Origin: Cordyceps javanica | Taxonomy: Eukaryota; Ascomycota; Sordariomycetes; Hypocreales; Cordycipitaceae | Direction of reading: 5' to 3' | NCBI GenBank assembly: GCA_036850795.1 | Contig: JAAECO010000002.1 | Location: 1,612,001-1,676,000, forward strand | DNA length: 64,000 nt | Part shown: positions 11,431 to 23,169 of the stretch, one piece after another | Numbering within the stretch: position 1 is the first letter of the stretch | How the letters are laid out: every line of letters begins with the position of its first letter | Made by a program: the position numbers and the translations under genes | Notes under the pieces: model-generated | The model's database searches: none | Told to the model about the DNA's origin: nothing | Seen by the model: the letters and a program-made list of their open reading frames with translations, nothing else

Positions 11431-13241
11431 GGCGGAACAAGTTGACTGGAGAAGAAAAAGAAACAAGAAAGATTAAAGTATATGCGGCAAGTGCTGCTGC
11501 AACAAGATACTGAGCAGGGGGCGCAAGGATGGCCTTGGCCGGTGGTTGAAACCGGCTGAGAGAGACTGGCAGGTGAATGTAGCGCGGCAAACGGCCGCCG
11601 TGAGTGTCGCCCCCTGGGGGTAAGTGAGCGCGTGGTGAGTCAATCGAGATGAAAACGGCGCTCTGAAGTGAGAAATTGACAAGGTATAATCGGATTCAGA
11701 CCGAGGGGACGGTGCGTGGGAAACAGGATAGATGAAATGCAAGGTGAGGTTGTAGTTGTTGGTGGTTCACTGCTGAGTAACTGGATAGGTTACTGTCGAG
11801 CAAAATTGTTAGCACATGACCAGAGGGGTCCTTGAAAGCGCCATAGTGTGGAAGGTACCACAGCATCAGGGCGACGTCGAAGCGAGTGCCAGCAATTTAA
11901 ATTTGGGCAAGATGTCCCGGGCGATGACACTGAGGTTGATGGAACTAGTTTTTCAAACTCGAATTTCGAATGTGAAATTTTCGAGATTGAACATGGTGCT
12001 GGAACTCGATTGTGGCTGATTGAGCTGGAGACGACGAGGCATTGGCAGTAACAGCGCCGCATGCATAGGCAGTCAATGGCGAGAAGATTCTTGAATGAAA
12101 TCGGTCAAAAGCAGATGAGCCATCTAGTAAGTATGAAAAGGTTTCGAATTTAGTTTAATGGGGCATTCAGTTCCTCCGCGCTATATCCAACATCTGTAAG
12201 GCTGCAGTGCAAAAGGATCAATTTCAATGCAGAGCTAGTACATGGCCGCGGCAGAGTAGACGTGAATGGTTAGGGCATGGCATATAGCGAAACACAGCGA
12301 TTAGACGAAAATGGCCTATACTGGGTATATAGAGCCGAGAGGCACAAAAGGTACGGTTTTGGTAAACTTCGCGTCAAGGATAGGCATAGAACACGCAGGA
12401 AATAACAGAGGAGCGTCGTGTTAATAGTCAGAGTACATGAACCTGAACCGAGCCATATATACGTGCGCGGATCTTTCTCAAAATAATCAGAAAAAAAAAA
12501 TCAATCAAATTGAGAAAGACAGTACAAAAAGCAGGAGTGTCAGCACCTGAATCATTGTATGTAGTTACAGAATGCTGATGCATTTTCGCCAAGCCGTGGT
12601 CACCTTGAATTGACAAGAATTTTTGCTGCCGCGGGCGATGACATCAACGTCCCATCAAGCTGGCGCCTGTAACAGTGCGGGAGAAGGGGCTTCGGAGGCT
12701 TGAAGTACGGCAAAGCGCTGTTGCCTTGGCGTGAGCATTTACTGGTAACTTTGACTCTACGTCAGCAATCTGGGTATCGGTGGCCACCTGTTTCTAGCCT
12801 TCAACCCCGGGCGAAAACAAGAAAAAAAAAACAAAGGTAATTAAATAAAACAAGGGCAAAAAATGAAGAAAGAAACCAAGATGAACCGAAAAGAGGCCAC
12901 TCCGTGGTCTTGAACACCACCCAAAGCTAGGTCTACGGTACTACGTACCAACTCGTCTTAAAGGTACTTGCCAATGTAGGTTAGCCTTACCTACCTAGGT
13001 AGCTACAGATTACTTATTAGCTCTCATCTACTTATTAGTACTACAAACGGCCGAGCTCGAAAGGCGTCTTGCAACCAGCCAATTCCAGCCCGCCTGGCTT
13101 TATTGCCCTTCAATCATTACACCAGCGCAGTCGACTCCCGCAGCCATTGCAATAACCGCCCGATTTCCTTCGAACAAAGCGCAACAATCCCATCCCGTCT
13201 CTCCATCGGCGCGCTCGCAAGCGCTCCGTAGCCGAAAAAGC
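11431..13241. other. Divergent promoter region of AOS1 and CAB5
   Basis: This 1.8-kb spacer separates two genes transcribed away from each other. A TACCTA/TAGGTA cluster lies at about 12,934-13,036, roughly 200-300 nt before the CAB5 start. I see no credible coding region; open frames are short and without recognisable similarity. Confidence 0.65.
12934..13036. repeat. TACCTA/TAGGTA cluster upstream of CAB5
   Basis: Several copies of GGTACT, ACGTACC, TACCTACCTAGGTAG and TTATTAG words are packed into about 100 nt. TACCTAGGTA is self-complementary. Similar clusters occur in other spacers of the window. Confidence 0.55.
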
Positions 13242-14060
13242 ATGCTCCTCATCGGCCTGACCGGGTCCATCGCGACGGGCAAGTCGACCGTGTCGTCGCT
13301 GCTGTCGAGCCCGCCGCACAACCTCCCCATCATCGACGCCGACCTGCTGGCGCGCCAGGTCGTCGAGCCCGGCACGGCCGGCTACGCCGCCATTGTGCGC
13401 CACTTTGCCGCGACGACGCCGGACCTGCTCGTCGAAGCCTCCGACGACATGCCGCCCGACGGTCCCCGGGGCCTGGGCCGGCCGCTGAACCGGCCGGCGC
13501 TGGGTCGCCGCGTCTTTGGCGAGACGGAGACGCTGCGCCGCGACCGTGCCGTCCTCAACGGCATCGTGCACCCGGCCGTGCGCCGGGCCATGTTCAAGGC
13601 CGTCGTGGGGTGCTACCTGCGCGGGCACTGGGCCGTCGTGCTCGACGTGCCGCTGCTGTTCGAGGGCGGGCTGGACCGCTTCTGCGGCGTCACGGCCGTC
13701 GTGGCCGTCCGCGACCCCGAAGTGCAGCTCGGCCGCCTCATGGCCCGCGATCCGCACCTCAGCCGCGAGGACGCCGAGAACCGCGTGCGGAGCCAGGGCG
13801 ACGTCCGGGACAAGGCGGCGCGCTGCGAGGCGCGGGGCGACGGCCACGGCGTCGTGCTCTGGAACGACGGCACGCGCGAGGAGCTGGCCGGCCAGGTCAA
13901 CGAGGCCGTCGCAGCGCTCAAAGCCAGGAGCCCCGAGTGGTGGTCGTGGGCCCTACTCGGCTGCCCGCCGTTGGCGGTGCTAGTGGCGGCCTACAGGGTC
14001 TGGCAGAATGGGCGGATCAACAAGCAATGGCACGAGAGCAGACGGACGAGCAAGCTGTAG
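13242..14060 (+). CDS. CAB5: Dephospho-CoA kinase
   Basis: Single exon, 272 aa. It catalyses ATP-dependent 3'-phosphorylation of dephospho-CoA, the last step of coenzyme A synthesis. The P-loop GSIATGKST is at residues 8-16 right at the N terminus, followed by IIDADLLARQVVEPG (31-45), the LNRPALGRRVF segment, RDRAVLNGIVHPAVRRAM, VLDVPLLFEGGLD, and SREDAENRVRSQGD of the lid region. The P-loop position fixes the start at the first ATG. After the kinase domain comes a hydrophobic segment WALLGCPPLAVLVAAYRVW (about 235-254) and a basic tail, which suggests C-terminal membrane anchoring; yeast Cab5 is membrane or lipid-droplet associated. Base composition is markedly more GC-rich than the flanks, which creates long antisense open frames that are not genes. 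Confidence 0.95.
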   Translation: MLLIGLTGSIATGKSTVSSLLSSPPHNLPIIDADLLARQVVEPGTAGYAAIVRHFAATTPDLLVEASDDMPPDGPRGLGRPLNRPALGRRVFGETETLRRDRAVLNGIVHPAVRRAMFKAVVGCYLRGHWAVVLDVPLLFEGGLDRFCGVTAVVAVRDPEVQLGRLMARDPHLSREDAENRVRSQGDVRDKAARCEARGDGHGVVLWNDGTREELAGQVNEAVAALKARSPEWWSWALLGCPPLAVLVAAYRVWQNGRINKQWHESRRTSKL

Positions 14061-15437
14061 AATGGTGTATATATTTGTGGGTTTGTTTGCATACATTTCG
14101 AGTAAATAGGAATTTATTGGGCGTTTGGTATCGACTATTTCTGCATGCATTGCATTGGCGAGTCGTGACGGGTGATAAGATGAGCATGTCCGTGAAAACA
14201 CAACAGCGGCCGAATCCGAGCCAAGGAAAATATCCCACGTCGCTACTTTCTTCGTATAGGAACATGCTGATTTATGTTGATTGATTACATGTCGGCATTC
14301 ATGTGCTCGGCGCTGTAACTTACTGAGGCTGCCTGGTGGTCTTGCAAGGTACGTACCCGCCAAATTATTTCTCGTTCGGCTGGTCAACGCCGGTCCGTCC
14401 GTTCACCACCAACCATCCTTTGCCCACATGATGTGATTCAAACAGGTCATCATCCGTTGAGCCCTTTTCTCCCTCTAGCGCCAAACTTCCAAGGCCCTCA
14501 CCTCGTTCCTTGTCCTTTTCTTTCTCTCCCATTTATTGCGAATTGCGAGTCGACTTGGTCAACTCCTCAAGCATCCACAACCACCACCGCTACTCACTAC
14601 GACTCACGTACCTAGACACCGCCACCACCGCCACCACCACCACCATCACCTGCAGTCAACTCTTGAGGGCTCAAGGGCCGTAAAGTTTGCTGCATCGTCG
14701 CCCAATCAAACCACAAAAACCACACCGTGTCATCACAATATCCGATCAGCAACTCTTGTCATCAATTCTCATCATCTGGCCCGTCCTTTTTGGTAGCTGC
14801 TGAGTGTGCTCCCGAAAACCTCCTTTGCTGCGTCGCTGTCGGCCGGCTCTGCCCTCACCAGGCCTGACTCGACCTGTGCCGCCATCTGTCGCCCGCTCCG
14901 TCATCAAGCTCTCCTGTCCTCTCTCGTCATCACGCACTCTGGTCACCGAATTAGTCCACCTCGTGTCGGCCCAAAACTTTGTACGACCCCGGGGTTTTGT
15001 TGCTGCTCATACCCTTTCCGTCTCTCACCATCCCGTCCGCATCTCCAGGACACCCGCAATTGCAGCGCTCGAGCTTCGCCCCGACGTTGCGCAGCCTACG
15101 TATTGCTGCACCGTGAGCAGTCATCATCTTCCGTCACATAACTGCAATACCAGCGATTTATTACTCACGCCCGCTCCACTCACCCGTCCATTTCGTACTC
15201 GGCTCATCACCAGCTTCCAGCTTTGTCTCGCCTGTCAAAGCTCAGCGCTCCCCCTCACCTCTTTCCCACACTTCTCTCTCACCAGGCTCGATCACTCAGC
15301 ATCGCCTACGCCCTGAAACATTGGTCCTAAAGCGCCACCAGTCTGGGCCGTCGCCCTTCATCCGTTTTTAAACCTCGACTTTGGGTGCCGAGCCTTGCTG
15401 CATGGCATGCATTGTCTGCTCACCACGCATCTAAATA
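14061..15437. other. Promoter and leader of the 15.4-kb gene
   Basis: No gene is seen. The plus strand from about 14,440 to 15,430 is C/T-rich with a CCACCACCG microsatellite near 14,617-14,651, like the leaders before other genes here. Short upstream open frames are present but unsupported. Confidence 0.6.
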
Positions 15438-17334
15438 ATGTCATGGCATAATTCTAACAACCCCTCGCGGCGACCGCCAGGCCCGCGCCACACAAGTCCA
15501 AGGCCCAACGACGACTCCGAGTATCCTCCATTGGGCCTCGGCTCGGCGCAATCGCTTTCCAACACAACCTCAAACGCCGCGCCCATGCCCAGGATGATTG
15601 CCGCAGCGCGGGAACGGCTGGCCAATTCGAGCCGCGAGAGGATCAATTCCATTCTTGGCGACAGTCCGTACACCACACGCCGTTGGACTCCAGCACCCGG
15701 TGAAGACGCCCACCACACACGTCAGAGTCGCCCGAATCTGCCACCATCACGGCTCGATGTTGCGCCCCAGTTAAGCACATCGCCGCTCTCCGTACCACCC
15801 CTCAGCGGCGACTTTGCCTCGCAATCACCCTATCCCAACAATCGCATGTCCAGCCTTGAGCAGCTGGATCGGACGTTGGATGAGGCCAACGCACACCTGC
15901 GCGCCTTGCTCGACATGAGTGCGGCAAACCGCGTCTCGCATCACCACCTACCCCCAAATCACCCACCTGCCTACACACCTTCAACCCGCACACATGACTT
16001 CACCTATGACAACCAGCGCAACAAGCGCAGAAAGGTCGATGAGGAGAGGTACACCCACGGCGTGCCGAACTTTCGCTATGGTCACTACGGTCAAGTCGAA
16101 TCTGGTGATCTGCACATGGAAATGGTAAGCTGCGACGGTGGCATGTTCTCCAATGAGTCGTCATATGCTGCCGAGAATATTCTCAGGAATGACAATACTG
16201 TCTACTGCACCAAGGGAAACCGGTGCAACATTGTCCTTCGTCATCGGGGTTCCACGCCCTTTACACTGTCCGAACTGGTCATCAAGGCCCCTGGTTCCAT
16301 GAACTATTCTCATCCGTACGTGCGACCTGACTGACCCCGCTCCCATGTCTCGTATCCCACTAACGTCCCACCACAGCGTCCGCGAAGGCATGGTCTTCAT
16401 CACCATGGATGATGACGACGTTCTGCACCGCACTACCCAATACCAGATTCAATACGCGCCCACAGCCACGGGCGCTGCTGCTGCTGCCCGCGACCGTGTC
16501 ACCTTTACCAACACGGATCCGCGAACCCGGTTTAACCGCGAATCACAGCAGACAATTTCCATCTCGCACAACCGCGACGGAACGATGACCTCCCGCCCGG
16601 GACGGTCCTTCATCTATAGCCACGAGCAGGACGTGCGCATGCCGCAGATGCCACGGGAATTCAACGCCAGCCAGCCCGACTTTCGTATTAGCACCGAATT
16701 TAGCGACGAAGACGACGACGCAGCCGGTGCCGGTAACTTCGGCGCGCCCGTGTCCATCCTCCGCCGCCGCACGCCCAACCGCATCGGCCCCCTGCCCTTT
16801 GAAAATGACGCCGACTCCGACTCCCCTGAGCTCCGTAATGACCGCATGAACACCACATTTCTCAGAGAAATCAGCAACAGATTCCCGAGCCGCGGCAATT
16901 CACCCGGCGGTGATCGGCACCTCGCGGCCGCCAGCACTGACGACCTTCTCAACACCAATTTTGAGCACTGGTCGACTCTGGTCGAGGTCAGCGCCGACCC
17001 CAGCGCCGCCTCCACCGCCGCCGCCAGCCACGGCGGTGGGCAGCACGGCGGCAGCACGGCCCTCGCCGAGGCATGGGACGCGCACGCCAATGCCACGCAG
17101 GAGGCCATCCGCGCCGTCGGGGGCGCCGCTCTGCTCGCCCCGCATGCGCGTTTCCACATTGAGAAGAAGAAGAGCAAGTGCACCATCCGCTTCGACCCGC
17201 CCGTGTCTGGTCGCTTCATCCTGCTCAAGATGTGGAGTTCTCACCACGACCAGGGCAGCAACATTGACATACAGTCCGTCCTTGTTCGAGGTTTCGCGGG
17301 CCCGCGTTACTTTCCCTCCTTGGAAATGCGCTGA
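15438..17334 (+). CDS. Uncharacterised protein with a possible split discoidin-like domain
   Basis: Two exons, 15438-16315 and 16377-17334, with a 61-nt GT-AG intron (branch CTAAC); 611 aa. The start has A at -3. Residues 1 to about 210 are disordered and Ser/Pro/Asn-rich with a basic NKRRKVDEER patch that may be a nuclear signal. The ordered part begins at YGHYGQVESGDLHMEMVSCDGG, continues through AAENILRNDNTVYCT, NIVLRHRG, FTLSELVIKAP and EGMVFITM across the intron, is interrupted by about 180 residues of low-complexity sequence, and resumes as KKKSKCTIRFDPPVSGRFILLKMWSS and IDIQSVLVRGF. The pattern 'ENIL-D, hydrophobic strands, then gRFILLK and a final G-F' resembles F5/8-type C (discoidin/APC10-like) beta-sandwiches. 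This fold call is my inference. No enzyme motif is visible. It is convergent with the small membrane protein gene downstream. Confidence 0.85.
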
Positions 17335-17811
17335 AGGCCGTCCGTGTGGACAGGGGAAGAAGGTAGGCCGTGTCAGAAGAAAAACCGTGCCGGCGAGCCA
17401 AGTGGATGGAAGGATGTGTGGGTATGAGAGAGAATTACATGATTGCATAACTGGCATTCTATGACTGCATGCAGTGATGACTTACTGCAGCGAGCGATGC
17501 TGGTTGCCCTTGTTCCGTCATTTCTTTTTTTGGGCGTTTTCAAACGGAAAGAGCTTGGTCATCATTTTCTTTTTCTTTTTATTCAGATACATCGGATGCA
17601 TCTACTTTGTATGTAAATCATTACTCAGGAACTGTATGTGTATATTGCATCTACTTTATTCAAATCGGCACAACATCGATAGCAGCAACAAAAGCGAAGG
17701 GCCAACTCTAATTCATGTTGAGTACGACCATTTATATGTATACAGTATTCCCATGTTGACAACATCCAAACGCCATCAGACCCTGCCTGCCTAACTTGCG
17801 TGTTCTGGCAA
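17335..17811. other. Convergent 3' spacer
   Basis: This 477-nt spacer lies between the stops of two convergent genes. It is AT-richer than the genes and probably consists of the two 3' untranslated regions. No coding signal is seen. Confidence 0.7.
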
Positions 17812-18473
17812 TTATGATTCGGCGGCCACTGTACCTATCCATTCAAGAGCACAGGTGACGCCAGCGAGAAGGATGCCAATGAAACTAGCCACTTGAGTAT
17901 TAGTACAATACAAGAAACTTGAAATTACACGTACACGTTGATTTGAATCATTAACGCCTCAATCGCCTCAAGCCTCAAGTAATCCTCTGCGACGAAAAAA
18001 GCCGCGGCAATAGCGCCACTTTTCTGGGGGCCAGCTTGAACGTCCAGCAGTGTCGAATCTGCTCGACTGCCATTACTGGCGTGCTGCAGGCCAAGCAAGT
18101 CGTGAAGTGCATACAGGCGCCGTGGCGAATTGAAGGATGCCGAGGCCACGATTACAAGATTTTGTGCAACGAGCAAGAGGAGTGTTAACAAAATGCCCCG
18201 AAAGACCCAGTTGTAGTCTGCTATGAATGGGCCTCTATGGCAGAGCGACCGTGCCGTCATCAAGCCAGTTGTCACGATGCTGGCAATGGTAGCCATGATA
18301 ACGAAGAAGTGAAAGTCTGTGGAGCTGCCACCTTGTCGATGAGCTAAAGTGGACAAGATGAAGAGGACAAAGTTGGAGACGGTGTAGAGCGCAAGGCCGG
18401 CTGTGACAACGACCCTGGTAGCTCGGCCAGAAGAGGCGGGCGTACTTTTAGCAGTTGGAGCATCGGTCATCAT
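17812..18473 (-). CDS. Small four-helix membrane protein, unrecognised
   Basis: Two exons on the minus strand: 18473-17935 and 17884-17812, with a 50-nt GT-AG intron that has a perfect TACTAAT branch sequence; 203 aa. The intron matters, since reading through the donor ends after one more codon, while the 73-nt last exon adds a full membrane segment, VFIGILLAGVTCALEWIG. Predicted hydrophobic helices lie at about residues 22-46, 53-77, 88-113 and 179-200, with a short Ser/Thr-rich cytosolic-type N terminus. Two adjacent ATGs begin the frame; the first is used here. No family recognised and no catalytic motif seen. Support comes from the coherent splice sites and the helix pattern. Confidence 0.65.
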
Positions 18474-20981
18474 TTCGGTGGATAGAGCAAGCTCTCATGG
18501 GGAAGTACCAGAGACGGCCGTGATGAGATAATTTTATCGAAATAGTAACGGCCGGTAGCGAATGTGACCAGACCTGGATGCTAAAAGTAAGAGCATCGAG
18601 GGCAAAAGAAATCGACGGGATACAATGCTTTGCGAAGAGGCATCCACGTACCTAGCTCTTGCCGAATTGAAGGCGGGTGTCGGCTTCCGCCCAGGCCGTT
18701 CCTGCGTGAGCTCCGAGGGACTGCAATCGAAGACGGAACTTCGGCGTGACCTTGATTGCACTATTGAAAGGCGACAGGAACGACGATACCTACTTGTAAA
18801 TCTTGAAGAAACTGTTCGTCTCAGCTGGATCACGAGGAGAAAGCGCAGCTGTTTGTCTCTAAAGCGCATCGGCTTGCAGGTAGGACGCGATCGGTCGTGT
18901 TAGTTGAGTCGATGAATGCTTCAATATATCGGTAACAGAGCGGCAAACGCTCAAATGTGATTATTGAAGTTAAGCTGTAAGATGCACACCATGTCTTTCA
19001 ACTTGACAGCTAAAACAATAGCCATCGGTGATGTTGGCATTATACAACGGTGATCTTCAAAGTTGCTGAGACATTTCAACATGCTACGCCCGTCGCATCC
19101 GATGCCCGCAAGTTTCCTGGCCATACGCTGCTGGTATCCCAGAGTGCTTGACGTGAGTCTTCGCATACTTCAAGGCCATATTACTTATGTTGCGGCGCCG
19201 CTCAACACTGTGCCTTAACCTGAAACCCTTCTTCCGTGGGACAGACTTGCTTGTAGCCACACAGGTCCTCCGAACAAAGACCTATAGACAATCTGCTACC
19301 TGATCAATGAAATTGTATTCCCCACCCGGCGGACTTGTTCTGGCAATCGTGCTAGCAGACGCGTCGTTATGCATTTCAGCGCGAACGACTTGTCGTCTGT
19401 CGAGGTTCGTTCGGAGGACCAACATAGAAACTGAACAGAAGGGAGAGGTGGCGCCCCCAGAGTAATGACTCACTTGACGTCTCAGTCCGTCCGTAAGTGG
19501 TGGGTTTGAAAACTCTGGGAGGGTTTAGCTCAGCTCGAAGAATGTGGTGGCGGGCCGCGACGGATAAGGGACTTGAGGACCAACAAGGCAACAAGGGACG
19601 CACTCCCGTGACACCCGCCGCTGTTTTTAGAGGCTTTCCTAGAGAATAATGAGCACAGATGGCACCATTCAAATTCCTAGTTGGTGGCGAATTACCCAAC
19701 GGAGAGCTGTTCTTGGCCGCTGTAACAGGAAACAGGAGGTGGCGACCAAGAAGGCTCTCAGCGGCCAGTTAGAGGAGCAGTGCTGGATGGCTGGACACGG
19801 GCTTGACGTCTCGCATGCATGCACTATAATGGCCACTGCTATAGCATATGCGCATGATTTGTAGACGGCTGCGACGAGATGCGCATGAAACAAGTGAGTG
19901 CTGGGAAATGAAGAATTACTGGCTGGGAAGTCACCCGTAAGTTGTGGAAAAGGGTCAGCAGCTGGCATACTGGTAGTTGGCGGCCGTCAATACTGAAGAG
20001 GGGGCCATATATTTCCAAACACCAAACGCAGTAGCATCACCACATTGACCGTGGATCACCCAACTGGCGTCATGCACCAACAGCCCATCCCACCATGACC
20101 GAGAAGGAACAAAGAAAACCACGCATTCAGAAGCCCTCTGTCACAATCACGCCCGACGCACGCGGGAAAAAAAAATTCTACATACCTTTGAAGAGGGGTT
20201 TGACGCAGGCAAAGGTCTACACACCTTGGCACCGGATGCTAAAATCGTCACGGAGAGAGACACGGGCTGCCTATATTCCCAGGGAACCAATCACATCCGG
20301 CAGCAGTCTTCCGGAAGTCCACACTGAGACATTGTTCGCTGTCGCTTGCCTTGAGAGGGGGGGTCGTTCCGCTGCCGTCCTGGCCATCTAGCAGGAAAAG
20401 GCTGGTGTGGTTGCATTCCAGCACCATCTTCCGGCCTGCGCCTGGAATTCTAGGGTTGACTTCGCCGGCTTCGACTGAGACTCCACGCTGATAGAAGTAG
20501 GCCTGGGTTGTTGAAGATGGCTGCATGCGCTATAGTATTGCTACGAAAAATTTCCCTCTTCTATTCCTCTTCGTCCCCTTCTTCTTCTCTTTTTTTTCTT
20601 GTCATTGATGCAAACGGATTATCACGGCCCTATTTTTCTTCTTCTTGCCTGTTTGGGTGGCCTCTCTTACACACAACGTCAGGCACCAACAGCTTCGCCT
20701 GAGCTCATCTAGCCGTTCGTTGTCCATCCGTCGAAACAGCCCTCGCCGCAACAGTCCACGCCACTCACATCTCAACGAGCGCACAAGAATAATTACAAAG
20801 CGCACCAAAAAAAGTCCATTTCAGTACTAGGGAAATTGAGAGAGAAATCGTCCCGCGACAATCGGGAGTAACATCAACTGCTTCTTGCGGAAGAATCTCC
20901 ACACATCCTCTTCTCAATTAATATCCCGGCCCACTTGGAGCATATACATGCAGGGTTGCCGACGCCGTTGTTACTGAAATC
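18474..20981. other. 2.5-kb intergenic region, no gene seen
   Basis: It lies upstream of both flanking genes, which are divergent. Short open frames on both strands (up to about 110 codons) have no recognisable domain, and the pair at 20,095-20,526 overlap each other on opposite strands. I see no RNA gene. Confidence 0.55.
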
Positions 20982-22436
20982 ATGGCAGGCAGCTCTATTA
21001 CCGCTTTCGCAAATGGCGATACCCCAGTAATAAAGGGGCATGAACAACCGCGAAACTGCCGCATGATGGACTTGCAGCACGCCACAGATGCATCCGGTCC
21101 TGCCACTTTCTCCCCGCCACAGTCTCCCACTCCCAGCACAGCCGGGTCGCAAAAAAGGAACGACACTGCCACTTACAGCAACCAAGGAAGGCTCTTCACA
21201 CCCCGGCGCCCGACCTACACCCGCCGAACAAACCTCACAGACTCATCTGAGCCCAGGTCGCTTGTGGACACCCTGAGAGTACCGCGAACTAGACCAGGGT
21301 CGCAAGACACTCCAGAGCCCACTCCTAATAGCAACCCTTCTTGGGCTCCTGACATCACTTCAGCCTGGCACGATTCCACGTTGTCACACTACGCGGACCG
21401 TCTTCGCAGTATCAGCCAACTTCATTCTCCGACCCTCTACACCACGTTTGCAAGAGCCCGCGGCACACGAGAGTCGTCACCGGCAGCCTCCGTGAGATCG
21501 AGGACACCGACTACGCCGGGCTCCTTGACCATTTCCTTTCTCGCCTCCAAAATGGCTGCCCTCACGGCCCTGGCGTCGCCTTCTATCACCGGTAACGGCT
21601 GCGGGGATGAACTCATTGACTTGGACATTGAAGCAGCGCTCTTCCCGGAAGGCGCGCCGCTGGAGGACGAGTTTGTGTCGCCAGCGGCGTACAAGAACCT
21701 GCAGGCCAACGCTCTCGGACTCCTCCATCGCTTTCAAGCCACCTATCAGAGCCAGACGATTGAGTTTCGCACACTCAAGGCCGAAAGGGAAGCCCTCGAA
21801 GACGAAAAGAGCGAAGCAGAGACTCGAGCACGACATGCCAAGCTGCAACTCGACGAGATCGCCAGCAAGGCGACAGAAAGGGCCATCGCCATGCAGACTT
21901 ATATTGATGAGCTACGGCGTGAAAACAAAGCACTCTTGCAAGGTGCTCATTCGCCTGTGACTATGTCTGAAGACCTTGGTGTCGAGGAAGATCAGGTCAA
22001 GACGAGGTGGCGCCGCAGTGACGATACCTACAAGACCGAGCCTGGCTCTGACACGGACGGAGAGAGTGTTGGTAGTGTCAGCGTCTTCTCACGCTCAAGG
22101 AGTCCAACCACGGCCACCACTGTTTCCGAGATTGGCTCTTTTGAGCCGCTGTCTCGAGGCCGGATCTCAGTCCCCGGAGCCCCCACACATACCCTTCCAC
22201 AACAGAGGCCACAACAGATGACAGCCTTTCGAAAGCTTATGAAAGGCATTTCTGGCGAGGCGGATGCGCGAACCTGCAGCAACTGCCACGGCCAGGACGC
22301 TAGCATAGCCTGGGATACGGCAGGCCTCATGCGAGACGAGAACCGTGGACTCAAAATGCGAGTTACCGAGCTGGAATCGGCACTTGACAGCGCGTTGGAC
22401 ATAGTGAATGGGCTGGAAATATCAAATTCAGTGTAG
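20982..22436 (+). CDS. Coiled-coil protein of unknown function
   Basis: Single exon, 484 aa, TAG stop. Residues 1 to about 205 are Ser/Thr/Pro-rich and disordered. An acidic block (DELIDLDIEAALFPEG) at about 209-225 precedes a long coiled coil at about 237-320 with heptad-like Leu and many Glu/Lys/Arg (for example LKAEREALEDEKSEAETRARHAKLQLDE split over its length). Another Ser-rich linker follows. A CSNCHG motif lies near 430, then a short second coiled coil in the last 40 residues (ENRGLKMRVTELESALDSALD). The single Cys-x-x-Cys is too little for a zinc finger unless paired in a dimer. The architecture would fit a cytoskeletal, septal or spindle scaffold, but that is only a guess. Confidence 0.8.
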   Translation: MAGSSITAFANGDTPVIKGHEQPRNCRMMDLQHATDASGPATFSPPQSPTPSTAGSQKRNDTATYSNQGRLFTPRRPTYTRRTNLTDSSEPRSLVDTLRVPRTRPGSQDTPEPTPNSNPSWAPDITSAWHDSTLSHYADRLRSISQLHSPTLYTTFARARGTRESSPAASVRSRTPTTPGSLTISFLASKMAALTALASPSITGNGCGDELIDLDIEAALFPEGAPLEDEFVSPAAYKNLQANALGLLHRFQATYQSQTIEFRTLKAEREALEDEKSEAETRARHAKLQLDEIASKATERAIAMQTYIDELRRENKALLQGAHSPVTMSEDLGVEEDQVKTRWRRSDDTYKTEPGSDTDGESVGSVSVFSRSRSPTTATTVSEIGSFEPLSRGRISVPGAPTHTLPQQRPQQMTAFRKLMKGISGEADARTCSNCHGQDASIAWDTAGLMRDENRGLKMRVTELESALDSALDIVNGLEISNSV

Positions 22437-23169
22437 CCCTGTTCATATACTGCAACGATTACATATACCAGGCGTTAATTGGGAGATTGGGATACCTTTT
22501 GTTTATTAAAATTGGGCTGGAACAAACGACCCTGTGGCCATAACGACGCACCTTTACGATATCACTAAGTAGATTTACTCTGCAATGCATACTTTTCAAG
22601 TTGAACTTTGCTAGCCCCTTGAATGTGAATCATTTTCAGCTTTAGCTCCACGAGATGATGCATCTCCTTCTCATGATGGTCTGAGTCTTCATCTACCTAG
22701 CCTTTCTCTACCTGGACCATTCATAATAAGGTTAGCAAGTCCTGTCCAACGCTAGGTCAGTCAGATCTCCGCGCGAGTCTCTTCGCAAAATGCGATAAAC
22801 CGTTGGCGATAGCGAAATTCACATGGTTTTCACGAGATCGTAGCTGACGTTGTTGTGTATTTCCTTTTTCTTTAATCCCGAGGAACCGTAGTTTACATGG
22901 GCAGACGCGCATCACAAACGAAAGAAAGATATATGACGTGAGCTCGGCCCCCAAGATGCTCGTTCTTCGAAAGCCCGCGATCACTCCTCTCCTAGAGCGG
23001 AAATTTGTATCCCCGCGGGGTGTTGCGTTCCTCTGCAGAACTTTAGGGGACGGTCCTGTGCCGTCCCTGACCAAGATTTTGTACATTTTCCGATGCGAGA
23101 TCGCTCGTGGCTGATCGCTTTCCCCCCCGCCTCCCAACAAGACTACCGCCCTCGTAGCAATATCCCCGT
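22437..23169. other. Convergent 3' spacer
   Basis: The spacer between the coiled-coil gene and the convergent NDUFB3 gene. It is AT-richer near 22,440-22,740. A 188-codon minus-strand open frame here overlaps the NDUFB3 last exon in another frame and is taken as a shadow. Confidence 0.65.

Noticed and set aside
13110..13847. 245-codon minus-strand frame, plus other long frames, over the dephospho-CoA kinase gene
   Set aside because: Produced by very high GC content; the plus-strand frame carries P-loop and all family motifs.
20095..20526. Overlapping small frames on opposite strands (98 codons plus, 92 codons minus)
   Set aside because: The plus frame has a fair start context but neither has a domain, signal peptide or splice support, and they overlap; kept as unannotated.
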